Positions 7,716 to 15,575 of a stretch of 24,809 nucleotides of DNA are shown in pieces. The stretch comes from a virus, in IMG/VR virus record IMGVR_UViG_3300007538_005839, positions 1-24,809 of that record. One strand, 5' to 3'. The translations under genes and the position numbers were made by a program. The stretch's first letter is position 1; every line of letters begins with the position of its first letter. The notes under the pieces were generated by a model. It had not been told where the DNA came from. It made no database searches and saw only the letters and a program-made list of their open reading frames with translations.

Positions 7716-10700
7716 ATGGCAACATCAAACAAAGTATTCGTTTCTCCTGGTGTATATACCTCTGAAAGAGACCTAAGTTTCGTAGCTCAGAGCGTAGGTG
7801 TAACTACATTGGGTATTGTTGGAGAAACCCTTCAGGGTCCAGCATTCGAACCAATTTTCATCACAAACTTCGATGAATTTCAAACGTATTTCGGTCCTAC
7901 ATCACCGGAAAAATTTGTAAATACTCAGATTCCAAAATATGAGGCAGCTTACATCGCTAAAGCTTATTTACAACAGTCAAATCAATTATTCGTAACAAGA
8001 GTTTTGGGTCTTAATGGTTACGATGCGGGTCCATCGTGGTCCATAACAACAATAGCAAATGTTGACCAAACAACCGTTGGTGTAACAGGAAATACAGGAC
8101 CTGAAATTTTATTATTCTCAGGTAATACAAATGGAACATTTAGTTTTACAGTTCCTTCAACACTAACAACTAATTTTGCATTACCATATACAACATTTAA
8201 TGGAGGTACATCAAGTATTAGACAAGATTTTGTTACATACTTAACATCTGTATTAAATGCTCCACATAGCTCGGGTGGTACTGCATATTTTTGGGGTACT
8301 GTTAGTGATAGTTCATATACTGATATAACAAGTATTAATGGTGGTTATAGTGCTGACACTGAAACTTTTGGAGTTTCAGGTATTACTGAATCTACTGCGG
8401 ATTATACAAGTCCTAATGATGACCCTTGGTATTATGCATTATTTAATAACTACGGAGGTAATCACTACTATGGTTTCTCTTTTGGTGGTATGGTTAAAAC
8501 ATTAAATAATGATGGTGGTGGAGCGTTTTCAGGTTCTGTTAATCTTTACTATTCAAAATATTCAGGTACATCGTACACAGATTATGATGATGTTGTAGTT
8601 GCAACTCTTCGTTCACGTGGTGTTACAACTGACACTTCAGGTGGTCCTGTTTATACTGTTACAGGTACAAGTGATGTACAATTAGTCACAACAGGAGCAT
8701 ATTCAGGTATTAGTACAAACCCTAAATTAACATTCCAAGTTTCGGGTGTTACAAGTAGTGGTGATGACTTTACATTTGATACATCATTCGATAGTTCAGC
8801 AACAAATTATATCAGTAAGGTATTTGGAAAGGGTAACTTCTCTAAACCAAGAACTGAAGTTCCTATCTTCTTAGAAGAAGTTTTCCAAACAACTTTGAAT
8901 GATTCATATAATAATGGTTACATTAGAGGTATTAACTCGTCATTAATTGCTTTACCACAATCAAGAGGATTGGATACGACTTCAATTGGTTGGTATTTAA
9001 ATAATTATCAAACACCTGAAACACCATATGTAGTTTCAGAACTTCGTGGTAATACTGTTTACAGATTATTTAAGTTTATCTTAATCTCTGACGGTAGTGC
9101 AGCAAACAGACAAGTTAAAGTTTCTATAGCTAACATGCAGTTTAGTAATGAAACATTTGACATTATTGTTCGTGATTTCTTTGATACGGATTCAAATCCT
9201 GTAGTATTGGAGAAGTTTACAAACTGTACAATGAACCCAACACAAAACTCATATGTAGCACAAAGAGTAGGTACTGCTAATGGTGAGTATGAATTAAAAT
9301 CAAGATTTATAATGGTTGAAATGGATGAAGACCATCCTGATGACGCACTTCCTTGTGGATTTGAAGGTTATAACTTCAGAGAATACTCAGGTGCTAAAAA
9401 TCCATTCCCTGTTTATAAAACAAAATATAACAATCCTGGTGATATCATCTATAACCCACCATTTGGTACAACAACAGGTTCTGACAACGTAGTTAGAAGT
9501 GCTGGTGATAGAGTTAGAAAAACTTACTTAGGTTTCTCATCTACAGTTGGTATTGACCCTGATTTCTTTGAGTATAAAGGTAAACAAGTTCCAACATCTT
9601 CAGACGGTGAAGGTACAAATTGGCCAGTAATGACCAAAGGTTTCCACATGGACTCAGGAGCAACTGTTGTAACAATTTCAGGTGGATTTACATCTTCAGG
9701 TACATCAGCTTTTGATGTAGGTGATGCATCATTCCAATCTGACCCACAAAACAATACTAACCCATACTATTCATTAGCAGCTAGAAAGTTCACTTTATTA
9801 GCTCAAGGTGGTTTTGACGGATGGGATATCTACAGAGAATATCGTACAAACGGTGATTCATTCTCGTTAGGTAATACAGGTTTCTTGAAAGGTAACAGTT
9901 CAACTTCAATTACTTATCCAGGTTCTACAGGTTGGGGTTACTTTAAACCAATCACAGGTCCTGACCAACAACAATGGGCAAACACTGACTACTACGCATA
10001 CTTGTGGGGTCAAACAACATTCTCTAATCCTGAGTCAGTAAACATTAACGTGTTTACAACACCAGGTATTGATTTTGTTAATAACGCTTCGTTAGTAAAT
10101 GATGCAATTGATATTGTTGAGACAGACAGAGCAGATTCAATTTATGTATTGACTGCACCTGACTACGATATGTTCTCACCAAACACTGCGGATTTCGAAA
10201 CTCAGTTTATCTATCCTGAAGAGTTGGTTGACTTGTTAAATGATTCAGGAATTGACTCTAACTACAGTGCAACTTACTATCCTTGGATTTTGACAAGAGA
10301 TACTTCAAACAATACTCAAATCTACTTACCACCAACAGGTGAAGTAGTTAGAAACTTGGCATTGACTGATAACATTGCATTCCCTTGGTTCGCATCTGCG
10401 GGTTACACAAGAGGTATTGTAAATGCAGTTAAAGCACGTAAGAAGTTAACTCAAGATGATAGAGATACTCTTTACAAAGGTAGAATCAACCCAATCGCAA
10501 CATTCTCAGATGTAGGAACAGTAATTTGGGGTAACAAAACCCTTCAAATTAAAGAATCTGCACTTGACAGAATCAACGTTAGAAGATTGTTACTACAAGC
10601 TCGTAAGTTGATTTCAGCAGTTGCGGTTAGATTGTTGTTCGAACAAAACGATGAGAAAGTAAGACAACAGTTCTTGGATTCAGTTAACCCAATCTTGGAT

Positions 10701-10877
10701 TCAATCCGTAGAGATAGAGGTTTGATTGACTTCCGTGTAACAGTATCAAACACTCCTGAAGATTTAGATTCAAATACCCTAACAGGTAAGATTTATCTAA
10801 AACCAACAAGAGCTCTTGAATTCATCGATATCGAATTCTTGATTACTCCAACAGGAGCATCATTCGAAAATATCTAA
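7716..10877 (+). CDS. Tail sheath protein (gp18-like), enlarged
   Basis: 1053 residues. The start (FVSPGVYTSERDL, then GIVGETLQGPAFEP and a FDEFQTYFG segment) is the classic opening of contractile sheath proteins, where PGVY and the G-P-A-x-x-P loop form the inter-subunit strand network. The end (about 899-1053) contains GIVNAVKARKKLTQDDRDTLY, then RINPIATFSDVGTVIWGNKT, INVRRLLLQARKLI and a closing YLKPTRALEFIDIEFLI; this C-terminal domain faces the tube and carries contraction contacts. T4 gp18 is 659 residues; the extra ~400 lie in the Ser/Thr/Gly-rich middle (about 110-800), consistent with surface-exposed insertion domains. The octamer at 7675 and the terminator at 10896-10923 make it a self-contained high-output unit. 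Identity is secure. Confidence 0.95.
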   Translation: MATSNKVFVSPGVYTSERDLSFVAQSVGVTTLGIVGETLQGPAFEPIFITNFDEFQTYFGPTSPEKFVNTQIPKYEAAYIAKAYLQQSNQLFVTRVLGLNGYDAGPSWSITTIANVDQTTVGVTGNTGPEILLFSGNTNGTFSFTVPSTLTTNFALPYTTFNGGTSSIRQDFVTYLTSVLNAPHSSGGTAYFWGTVSDSSYTDITSINGGYSADTETFGVSGITESTADYTSPNDDPWYYALFNNYGGNHYYGFSFGGMVKTLNNDGGGAFSGSVNLYYSKYSGTSYTDYDDVVVATLRSRGVTTDTSGGPVYTVTGTSDVQLVTTGAYSGISTNPKLTFQVSGVTSSGDDFTFDTSFDSSATNYISKVFGKGNFSKPRTEVPIFLEEVFQTTLNDSYNNGYIRGINSSLIALPQSRGLDTTSIGWYLNNYQTPETPYVVSELRGNTVYRLFKFILISDGSAANRQVKVSIANMQFSNETFDIIVRDFFDTDSNPVVLEKFTNCTMNPTQNSYVAQRVGTANGEYELKSRFIMVEMDEDHPDDALPCGFEGYNFREYSGAKNPFPVYKTKYNNPGDIIYNPPFGTTTGSDNVVRSAGDRVRKTYLGFSSTVGIDPDFFEYKGKQVPTSSDGEGTNWPVMTKGFHMDSGATVVTISGGFTSSGTSAFDVGDASFQSDPQNNTNPYYSLAARKFTLLAQGGFDGWDIYREYRTNGDSFSLGNTGFLKGNSSTSITYPGSTGWGYFKPITGPDQQQWANTDYYAYLWGQTTFSNPESVNINVFTTPGIDFVNNASLVNDAIDIVETDRADSIYVLTAPDYDMFSPNTADFETQFIYPEELVDLLNDSGIDSNYSATYYPWILTRDTSNNTQIYLPPTGEVVRNLALTDNIAFPWFASAGYTRGIVNAVKARKKLTQDDRDTLYKGRINPIATFSDVGTVIWGNKTLQIKESALDRINVRRLLLQARKLISAVAVRLLFEQNDEKVRQQFLDSVNPILDSIRRDRGLIDFRVTVSNTPEDLDSNTLTGKIYLKPTRALEFIDIEFLITPTGASFENI

Positions 10878-10895
10878 TAGATAATAAACACAACA

Positions 10896-10923
10896 AAAGG
10901 GGGGTTCGCAAGTTCCCCCCTTT
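10896..10923 (+). terminator. Intrinsic terminator after tail sheath gene
   Basis: A nine-base perfect stem (AAAGGGGGG / CCCCCCTTT) with loop TTCGCAAGTT, 18 bases after the sheath stop. Six consecutive G-C pairs in such AT-rich DNA stand out. The terminal U tract is short (TTTAT), so read-through to the next two genes is possible. Confidence 0.75.
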
Positions 10924-10944
10924 ATAGCCTAAAAATAGAAACAA

Positions 10945-11091
10945 ATGGAATTTAATAAAAAAACATTAAGTGAAGCTTTAAACTTACAAAGTTCAGAAAA
11001 GAAAACATTTTCTGAAAAACCACAAAGTATTGTTGTTTCTGAAGAACAATTAGAAAGATTAATTTCAAAAGTATCTAAAGAGAAAAAATGA
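10945..11091 (+). CDS. 48-aa protein of unknown function, coupled to HAD gene
   Basis: ATG 10945 opens MEFNKKTLSEALNLQSSEKK, and the ORF ends SEEQLERLISKVSKEKK. It is highly charged and probably helical, with no recognised family. The stop TGA overlaps the next gene's ATG in ATGA (11088-11091), a standard arrangement for translational coupling, which is the main reason to call it real. It lies just after the sheath terminator with no clear promoter octamer of its own, so it may be read by read-through. Confidence 0.6.
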   Translation: MEFNKKTLSEALNLQSSEKKTFSEKPQSIVVSEEQLERLISKVSKEKK

Positions 11092-11939
11092 ATTTAAAAC
11101 GTATTATAAAGGAATTTGCTGAAGAAAAACAACTTCGTGAGGGGTTTGATGAAGCAGGTAATCCCGATATGAAGTATTATGCTTTTGACTGGGATGATAA
11201 CATTGTTACAATGCCAACACAGATTATTCTTATTGATGATAAGGATGAAGAAGTGGGTATGAGTACTGAAGATTTTGCTGAATACAGAGAACAAATAGGA
11301 AAAGAACCTTTTGATTATAAAGGACACAACGTTGTAGGTTATGCATCTGACCCTTATAGGAATTTTGGGGTTAAGGGTGACAAAGCATTTATCGTGGATG
11401 CTATGATGGCAAAAACGGGTCCTTCATGGAATGATTTTGTTGAGGCAATAAACGGGGGGTCTATTTTTGCGATAATCACTGCGAGGGGTCACAACCCTAA
11501 CACATTAAGAGAAGCGGTTTATAATATGATTGTAACCGACCACAATGGGATAAGTAAGTCATCATTATTGGACAACTTAAAAAAGTATCGTGAATATTTT
11601 GACGACACAAAAATGAGTGACAAAGAAATGATTGATTTTTATTTGGACTTAGCTAAATTCCATCCTGTAACTTACGGGGAGGGTAGTGCTGCCAATCCTG
11701 AGGAGGGTAAGATTGTTGCTTTAAGAAACTTTATACAATATGTTAAAGAGATGTCTGATACGGTTGGACAAAAAGCGTACCTTAAAAATGACATTAAAAA
11801 CAACTTTGTACCAAATATAGGATTTTCTGATGATGATTCTAGAAATATTGAGAAAATTAAAGATTTCCTAGATGCAGAAGATAAAGATAAACTAGTTAAA
11901 ACATATTTAACAAAAGGAGGAGAAAAACAAGAAGTTTAA
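11088..11939 (+). CDS. HAD-superfamily hydrolase (putative phosphatase)
   Basis: 283 residues. HAD motifs can be followed: motif I YAFDWDDNIV with nucleophile Asp34 and acid/base Asp36; motif II FAIITARGHNP with Thr131; candidate motif III Lys208 (EEGKIVALRNFI); motif IV IGFSDDDSRNIEKI with Asp248-Asp250. These residues bind magnesium and carry out aspartyl-phosphate chemistry on phosphate esters. The fourth residue after the nucleophile is Asn38 rather than the common Thr/Val. Inserts at about 40-120 and 150-205 supply a cap that would set the substrate. T4 Pnkp has a HAD 3'-phosphatase domain, but no kinase domain is seen here and the substrate cannot be told. It sits between sheath and tube genes, two virion proteins with which it has no known link, and is coupled to the 48-aa ORF. 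Confidence 0.75.
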   Translation: MNLKRIIKEFAEEKQLREGFDEAGNPDMKYYAFDWDDNIVTMPTQIILIDDKDEEVGMSTEDFAEYREQIGKEPFDYKGHNVVGYASDPYRNFGVKGDKAFIVDAMMAKTGPSWNDFVEAINGGSIFAIITARGHNPNTLREAVYNMIVTDHNGISKSSLLDNLKKYREYFDDTKMSDKEMIDFYLDLAKFHPVTYGEGSAANPEEGKIVALRNFIQYVKEMSDTVGQKAYLKNDIKNNFVPNIGFSDDDSRNIEKIKDFLDAEDKDKLVKTYLTKGGEKQEV

Positions 11940-12021
11940 TTTATATCAGTAAATCTGGGCACATTATATGTGTAATTGATTTCTAAAATAAAGTAAATAG
12001 AAAAATTTTTCGAGTTCGTAA

Positions 12022-12029
12022 TATTTATA
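12022..12029 (+). promoter_or_regulatory. Candidate late promoter octamer before tail tube
   Basis: TATTTATA followed by TGTAAATAAAC, 43 bases before the tube ATG, in the 133-base gap after the HAD gene. Nothing else recognisable lies in that gap besides a weak 5-bp hairpin. Confidence 0.45.
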
Positions 12030-12072
12030 TGTAAATAAACAAAATAAGAAAAAAAACTAAAACCAAAATACT

Positions 12073-12561
12073 ATGGCTGATTTATTAATGAAAATGCCCA
12101 CACCGTATGAACCAAAAAGAAAGAATCGATTCATTCTTACTTTTCCTTCATCTTTGGGTATCAACTCTTGGTACGTAGAATCAACTTCACGTCCACAGGT
12201 GACAATTGGAGCAACAGAGATTCCATTTTTGAACACATCAACATTCGTTGCAGGAAGATTTAACTGGAACACAATTAACGTAACATTCCGTGACCCAATC
12301 GGACCATCAGCGGCTCAAGCTCTTATGGAGTGGGTTCGCTTACACGCCGAATCAGTAACAGGTCGTATGGGTTATGCTGCGGGATATAAAAAAGACCTTG
12401 ATTTAGAGATGTTGGACCCAACAGGTGTTGCGGTTGAAAAATGGATTTTACAAGGAACATTCTTAACAGATGTTAACTTTGATTCATTAGGTTATAGTGA
12501 TGAAGGATTGGCAACAATTACCGCTACTCTTCGTCCTGATAGATGTATTTTGGTTTACTAA
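12073..12561 (+). CDS. Tail tube protein (gp19-like)
   Basis: 162 residues, practically the length of T4 gp19 (163). The opening MPTPYEPKRKNRFILTF, the SWYVESTSRPQV strand, and the finishing ATITATLRPDRCILVY are typical of the T4-type inner tube protein, whose hexameric rings stack to form the DNA conduit inside the sheath. WNTINVTFRDPIGPSA followed by an ALMEWVRLHAES helix matches the conserved centre. It is expressed as a unit of its own between the octamer at 12022 and the terminator at 12598-12630, consistent with the very high copy number needed. Confidence 0.93.
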   Translation: MADLLMKMPTPYEPKRKNRFILTFPSSLGINSWYVESTSRPQVTIGATEIPFLNTSTFVAGRFNWNTINVTFRDPIGPSAAQALMEWVRLHAESVTGRMGYAAGYKKDLDLEMLDPTGVAVEKWILQGTFLTDVNFDSLGYSDEGLATITATLRPDRCILVY

Positions 12562-12597
12562 TTTAATATTTACGAAAAAAAGTATTTTGTTATATTT

Positions 12598-12630
12598 AAC
12601 CATAGGGGAAACCCTATGGTTTTTTTATTT
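12598..12630 (+). terminator. Intrinsic terminator after tail tube gene
   Basis: A ten-base perfect stem (AACCATAGGG / CCCTATGGTT) closed by a GAAA tetraloop and running straight into TTTTTTATTT. It is a textbook rho-independent terminator, 36 bases after the tube stop and before the gp26-like ATG. Confidence 0.92.
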
Positions 12631-12638
12631 AAAGAAAT

Positions 12639-13394
12639 ATGGATACATCTACACAATATGGACAAATGGACATGAACTTACCACACGATGTGGTAAACTT
12701 ACCTTCGGGTGGTAAATTTTATAAAAACAAAAAAAGTTCACTTAAGGTTGGATATTTGACGGCAAATGACGAAAACATTCTTATGTCACCTAATATTATC
12801 CAATCAGAGGGTGTTATTAGAACTTTATTAAAACAAAAAATTTATGAACCAAATTTTAATGTAGATGAATTATTGGACGGAGATGTTCAAGCTATTTTAA
12901 TGTTTTTAAGAAACACCGCATTTGGTACGTCATATAATATTAAAGCAATTGACCCAGTTACTAATAAAGAATTTGAAACAAAAATTGAGTTAGATGAAAT
13001 CAATTTTTTAAAACCAGAAATTGAACCAAATGAAAGGGGACTTTTTCAATTTACATTACCGTCAAGTGGTAAAGTAGTGGAGTGTAAGTTATTGAATATT
13101 GGTGAACAAGAGGAAATTACAAAATTAACCTCACAATACCCTAAGGGTATGATTGCACCTATTACAACAAAGACATTAGAAAAACAAATTGTTACCTTAA
13201 ATGGTGACGATAATAAACAAAATATATCAGTGTTTATTTCACAAATGCCAATTGCGGATTCCAAATATATTAGAAAAGAACTTTCAAAATGTGAACCAAG
13301 ATTAGATTTGAATAAACAAATTACCGCCCCGTCAGGAGAAAAAGTGAATGTTGTTGTCACTTTCGGGGCGGAGTTTTTTCGACCTTTCTTCTGA
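12639..13394 (+). CDS. Baseplate hub subunit, gp26-like
   Basis: 251 residues. The opening MNLPHDVVNLPSGGKFY, followed by SLKVGYLTANDENILMS, ELLDGDVQAILMFLRNTAFGTSYNI and later KIELDEINFL, is the pattern of the T4-like gp26 family: LPSGG-x-F/Y near the N-terminus, a helix with L-L-x-G-D and an LR-x-x-x-x-G-x-x-Y segment. T4 gp26 (208 aa) takes part in hub assembly around the tape measure. It lies right after the tube terminator, and its last 47 bases overlap the next ORF in the +1 frame; the region carries a strong hairpin (13324-13371) followed by six T. A TATTTAAA element (12626-12633) ends five bases before the ATG but is a poor match to the octamer. A short-tail form ending EFFRPFF is produced if no frameshift occurs. 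Confidence 0.7.
   Translation: MDTSTQYGQMDMNLPHDVVNLPSGGKFYKNKKSSLKVGYLTANDENILMSPNIIQSEGVIRTLLKQKIYEPNFNVDELLDGDVQAILMFLRNTAFGTSYNIKAIDPVTNKEFETKIELDEINFLKPEIEPNERGLFQFTLPSSGKVVECKLLNIGEQEEITKLTSQYPKGMIAPITTKTLEKQIVTLNGDDNKQNISVFISQMPIADSKYIRKELSKCEPRLDLNKQITAPSGEKVNVVVTFGAEFFRPFF
13324..13371 (+). promoter_or_regulatory. Composite RNA hairpin over gp26/next-ORF overlap
   Basis: Outer stem CCGCCCCG (13324-13331) with CGGGGCGG (13364-13371), eight perfect pairs; inner stem AAAGTGA (13341-13347) with TCACTTT (13357-13363), seven perfect pairs; loop ATGTTGTTG. The single-stranded left bulge (13332-13340) carries AGGAG (13334-13338), and the loop starts with the ATG (13348) of the next ORF. Six T follow at 13374-13379. 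It could control internal initiation, stimulate frameshifting at TTT-TTT-C, or act as an attenuator. Confidence 0.6.
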
Positions 13395-13560
13395 TTATAA
13401 AAAATTACAACTAGACGAAATTTATTATTTGTGTAAGCATGCGAATTTTTCTTATTCGGATATATTAATTATGCCCGTATTTGAGAGAAAATATTTTATC
13501 AATAAGATTGTTGAAGATTTTGAAGCCAAACAAGAGATGTACGAAAAAAACAAAAAATAA
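13348..13560 (+). CDS. Small tail-assembly-chaperone-like protein (gp51 position)
   Basis: 70 residues if started at ATG 13348, which has AGGAG nine bases upstream, one of the best Shine-Dalgarno sequences in the window. The frame is +1 to the gp26-like gene and opens directly after an in-frame TGA (13345-13347). The C-terminal half (YYLCKHANFSYSDILIMPVF, then ERKYFINKIVEDFEA) has the M-P-V/I-x-E-R-x-x-F/Y-I ending common to tail hub assembly and tail chaperone proteins. Gene order gp26-like / this / tape measure parallels gp26-gp51-gp29 in T4 and G-GT-tape in siphophages. It might also be made as a fusion by +1 shifting at GAG-TTT-TTT-CGA (13371-13382), which would give ...AEFF followed by DLSSDYKK. 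T4 gp51 is far longer, so the link is by position and motif only. Confidence 0.65.
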   Translation: MLLSLSGRSFFDLSSDYKKLQLDEIYYLCKHANFSYSDILIMPVFERKYFINKIVEDFEAKQEMYEKNKK

Positions 13561-13562
13561 TC

Positions 13563-13570
13563 TATTTATA
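13563..13570 (+). promoter_or_regulatory. Candidate late promoter octamer before tape measure
   Basis: TATTTATA followed by CATAAAG, 14 bases before ATG 13585, in the 24-base gap after the chaperone-like ORF. Confidence 0.4.
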
Positions 13571-13584
13571 CATAAAGAATAGAT

Positions 13585-15534
13585 ATGTTTTTCCAAAACG
13601 AAGAAGCTGCTAGTTCACAAGGATTATTTGGTCAAGGAGGTGCAGATACCCAAGGTAGGTTTATTACAGACGCTTCTGTGGCATTTAAAAATGCGTTTAA
13701 TTTTGAAAAAGTACAAGAATCCTTTTTATCTATTGAAAATAGTGCTAAAGAAATGTCAAGAACGGTCTTTGGTACCACAGGAAAATATGCATCTTCTATT
13801 CAAAAAACTTTATTAGAATCTTACAAATCTACACTTGATATTGGTGGAACATTAAAAGACCAAGCGGATACATATAAGGCAATCTCATCAGCATTACAAA
13901 GACAAGTTTATTTACAAGATGAACAATTGGCTGCTGCTGTTAGATTACAAAAAACAACAGGTATTTCTGCTGAAGAGTTAGGGACATTAGTCGTTGGATA
14001 TCAAGATTTAGGTCAAAGTACAGGTAAAGCTTTAGAAAGTGTTGATGGTTTAGCTGCAAGTGCAAGAGGTTATGGTCTTAATGTTAATACTTTTCTTAAA
14101 AAGGTTGGTGAAAATATTAAGTTAGTCAATTCTTATGGATTTAAGGATGGTGTTGAAGGGTTGGGTAGAATGGTTGCCAGAGCTCAAGCTCTTCGTATGG
14201 ATTTCACCAAAGTTGTATCATTGGCTGCGGATTTACTTAATCCTGAGAAAGCGATAGAGTTAGCTGCGAGTTTTCAAACATTAGGTGGTGAAATTGGTGC
14301 ATTAGGTGACCCATTCAAATTGATGTACATGGCTGAGAATGACATGGAAGGTCTTCAAAATGCTATTGTTGATACTGCTAAATCTGCGGTAATGTTCAAC
14401 AAAGAAACCGGTGAATTTAAAATTACGGGTGTGGAAATGAGAAGGTTACGTGAACAAGCTCAAGCTTTAAATATGAGTTATGAAGACCTTGCAAATACTG
14501 CGGTTAAAGCTGCTAAAGAACAAGAGGTGATGTCACGTCTTGAGTTTACCGGATTAAATGAAAAACAAAAACAATTGGTTGCCAATTTAGCTGAGATAAA
14601 TAAAAACGGTGAGGTTGAATTAACATTCCCTGGATTAGATGGAGCTACAAAAACAATTACCGATTTTACAAATATATCTGCCGAAGACCAAAAAGCCATT
14701 GAACAATTCCAAAAAGATAATGCAAAAAGTGCAGAACAAATACAAACTGAACAATTAAGTTTGGCACGACAAAGAACTATTGCGTTAGAGAAAATATCAA
14801 CAAGAGGGTTAATTTCATCAGGTATAGTAGACCCAACACAAAAACTAAATAAAGATTTAACTGAACTAACAAAAGCTACCGTTGAAGGAACAACTAAAGG
14901 ATTTGTTGATAATATGTCAAGTTTCTTTAGTGAAGGTAACTTTAATAAAGTTTTTGGTTCATTTATTTCCGGTAGTGACCAATTTATTACAGATGCTGCT
15001 AATTTAGTTGGTACAACAACACAAATGTTACAGGATATTGCAGTTCAAATACCCAATAATATGAACACATTAATGTCAAGTACAAACCAATTTAATAGTG
15101 CTGTGGGAAGTATGACTAACACCGTAAACGCTATTAATACTTCGTTAGAAACTTTTTTTAGAGATTTTGGTGGTAGAGGTGGAGGTAACGGTGGTGGAGA
15201 AAATCCCGATATGGGTGATGATATTGTATCTACTGGTGGATATGGTAATCGTACCTTAAAGATGCCTAAAGGTAGTATCCAACTTAATGACTTAGATACT
15301 ATAGTTGCAGGAACTAATTTATTTGATAATAATAGTAGTAGTAGTACTTCAAAATCTGAACAAAATATAAGTTTTAGTAAACCTTTAGAAATAAGAATAG
15401 ATATTTCAGGTGTTAATAATAGAGAATTTGAAACAATGATGAAGAGTCCTGAATTTACTGCTGCTGTTAGAAAACAAATTATGGCGGGTATAGGTGCACC
15501 TTTAGGTAATACAACTGCAGGATATCTTGCTTAA
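13585..15534 (+). CDS. Tape measure protein (gp29-like)
   Basis: 649 residues, mostly long alpha-helices rich in Ala, Gln, Lys and Thr with repeated heptad-like stretches, as expected for the rod that sets tail length inside the tube; T4 gp29 is 590. A Gly-rich linker (about 527-540, GGRGGGNGGG) separates the helical rod from a small C-terminal module (MPKGSIQLNDLDTIVAGTNL, then a SFSKPLEIRIDISGV strand) that probably binds the hub. A segment near 215-245 (NPEKAIELAASFQTLGGEIG) resembles the hydrophobic stretches tape measures use at the host membrane, although no clear transmembrane helix is seen. It directly follows the gp26-like and chaperone-like genes. Identity is by composition, size and position rather than a single motif. 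Confidence 0.75.
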   Translation: MFFQNEEAASSQGLFGQGGADTQGRFITDASVAFKNAFNFEKVQESFLSIENSAKEMSRTVFGTTGKYASSIQKTLLESYKSTLDIGGTLKDQADTYKAISSALQRQVYLQDEQLAAAVRLQKTTGISAEELGTLVVGYQDLGQSTGKALESVDGLAASARGYGLNVNTFLKKVGENIKLVNSYGFKDGVEGLGRMVARAQALRMDFTKVVSLAADLLNPEKAIELAASFQTLGGEIGALGDPFKLMYMAENDMEGLQNAIVDTAKSAVMFNKETGEFKITGVEMRRLREQAQALNMSYEDLANTAVKAAKEQEVMSRLEFTGLNEKQKQLVANLAEINKNGEVELTFPGLDGATKTITDFTNISAEDQKAIEQFQKDNAKSAEQIQTEQLSLARQRTIALEKISTRGLISSGIVDPTQKLNKDLTELTKATVEGTTKGFVDNMSSFFSEGNFNKVFGSFISGSDQFITDAANLVGTTTQMLQDIAVQIPNNMNTLMSSTNQFNSAVGSMTNTVNAINTSLETFFRDFGGRGGGNGGGENPDMGDDIVSTGGYGNRTLKMPKGSIQLNDLDTIVAGTNLFDNNSSSSTSKSEQNISFSKPLEIRIDISGVNNREFETMMKSPEFTAAVRKQIMAGIGAPLGNTTAGYLA

Positions 15535-15551
15535 AAAAATAATCAAGCATC

Positions 15552-15559
15552 TATTTATG
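15552..15559 (+). promoter_or_regulatory. Candidate late promoter octamer before 1662-aa baseplate gene
   Basis: TATTTATG followed by TAAAAAG, 16 bases before ATG 15576. Spacing and flanks match the copy before the tape measure gene. Confidence 0.4.
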
Positions 15560-15575
15560 TAAAAAGATTAATTAG

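Noticed and set aside
11960-11972. Small hairpin CACAT-TAT-ATGTG after the HAD gene
   Set aside because: Only five AT-rich pairs and no following T tract; too weak to call a terminator.
12567-12574. TATTTACG as a promoter for the gp26-like gene
   Set aside because: The strong terminator at 12598-12630 lies between it and the gene, and the last two bases differ from the other octamers.
13046-13360. 104-codon leftward frame inside the gp26-like gene
   Set aside because: It is antisense to a motif-bearing gene, with no start signal or family resemblance.
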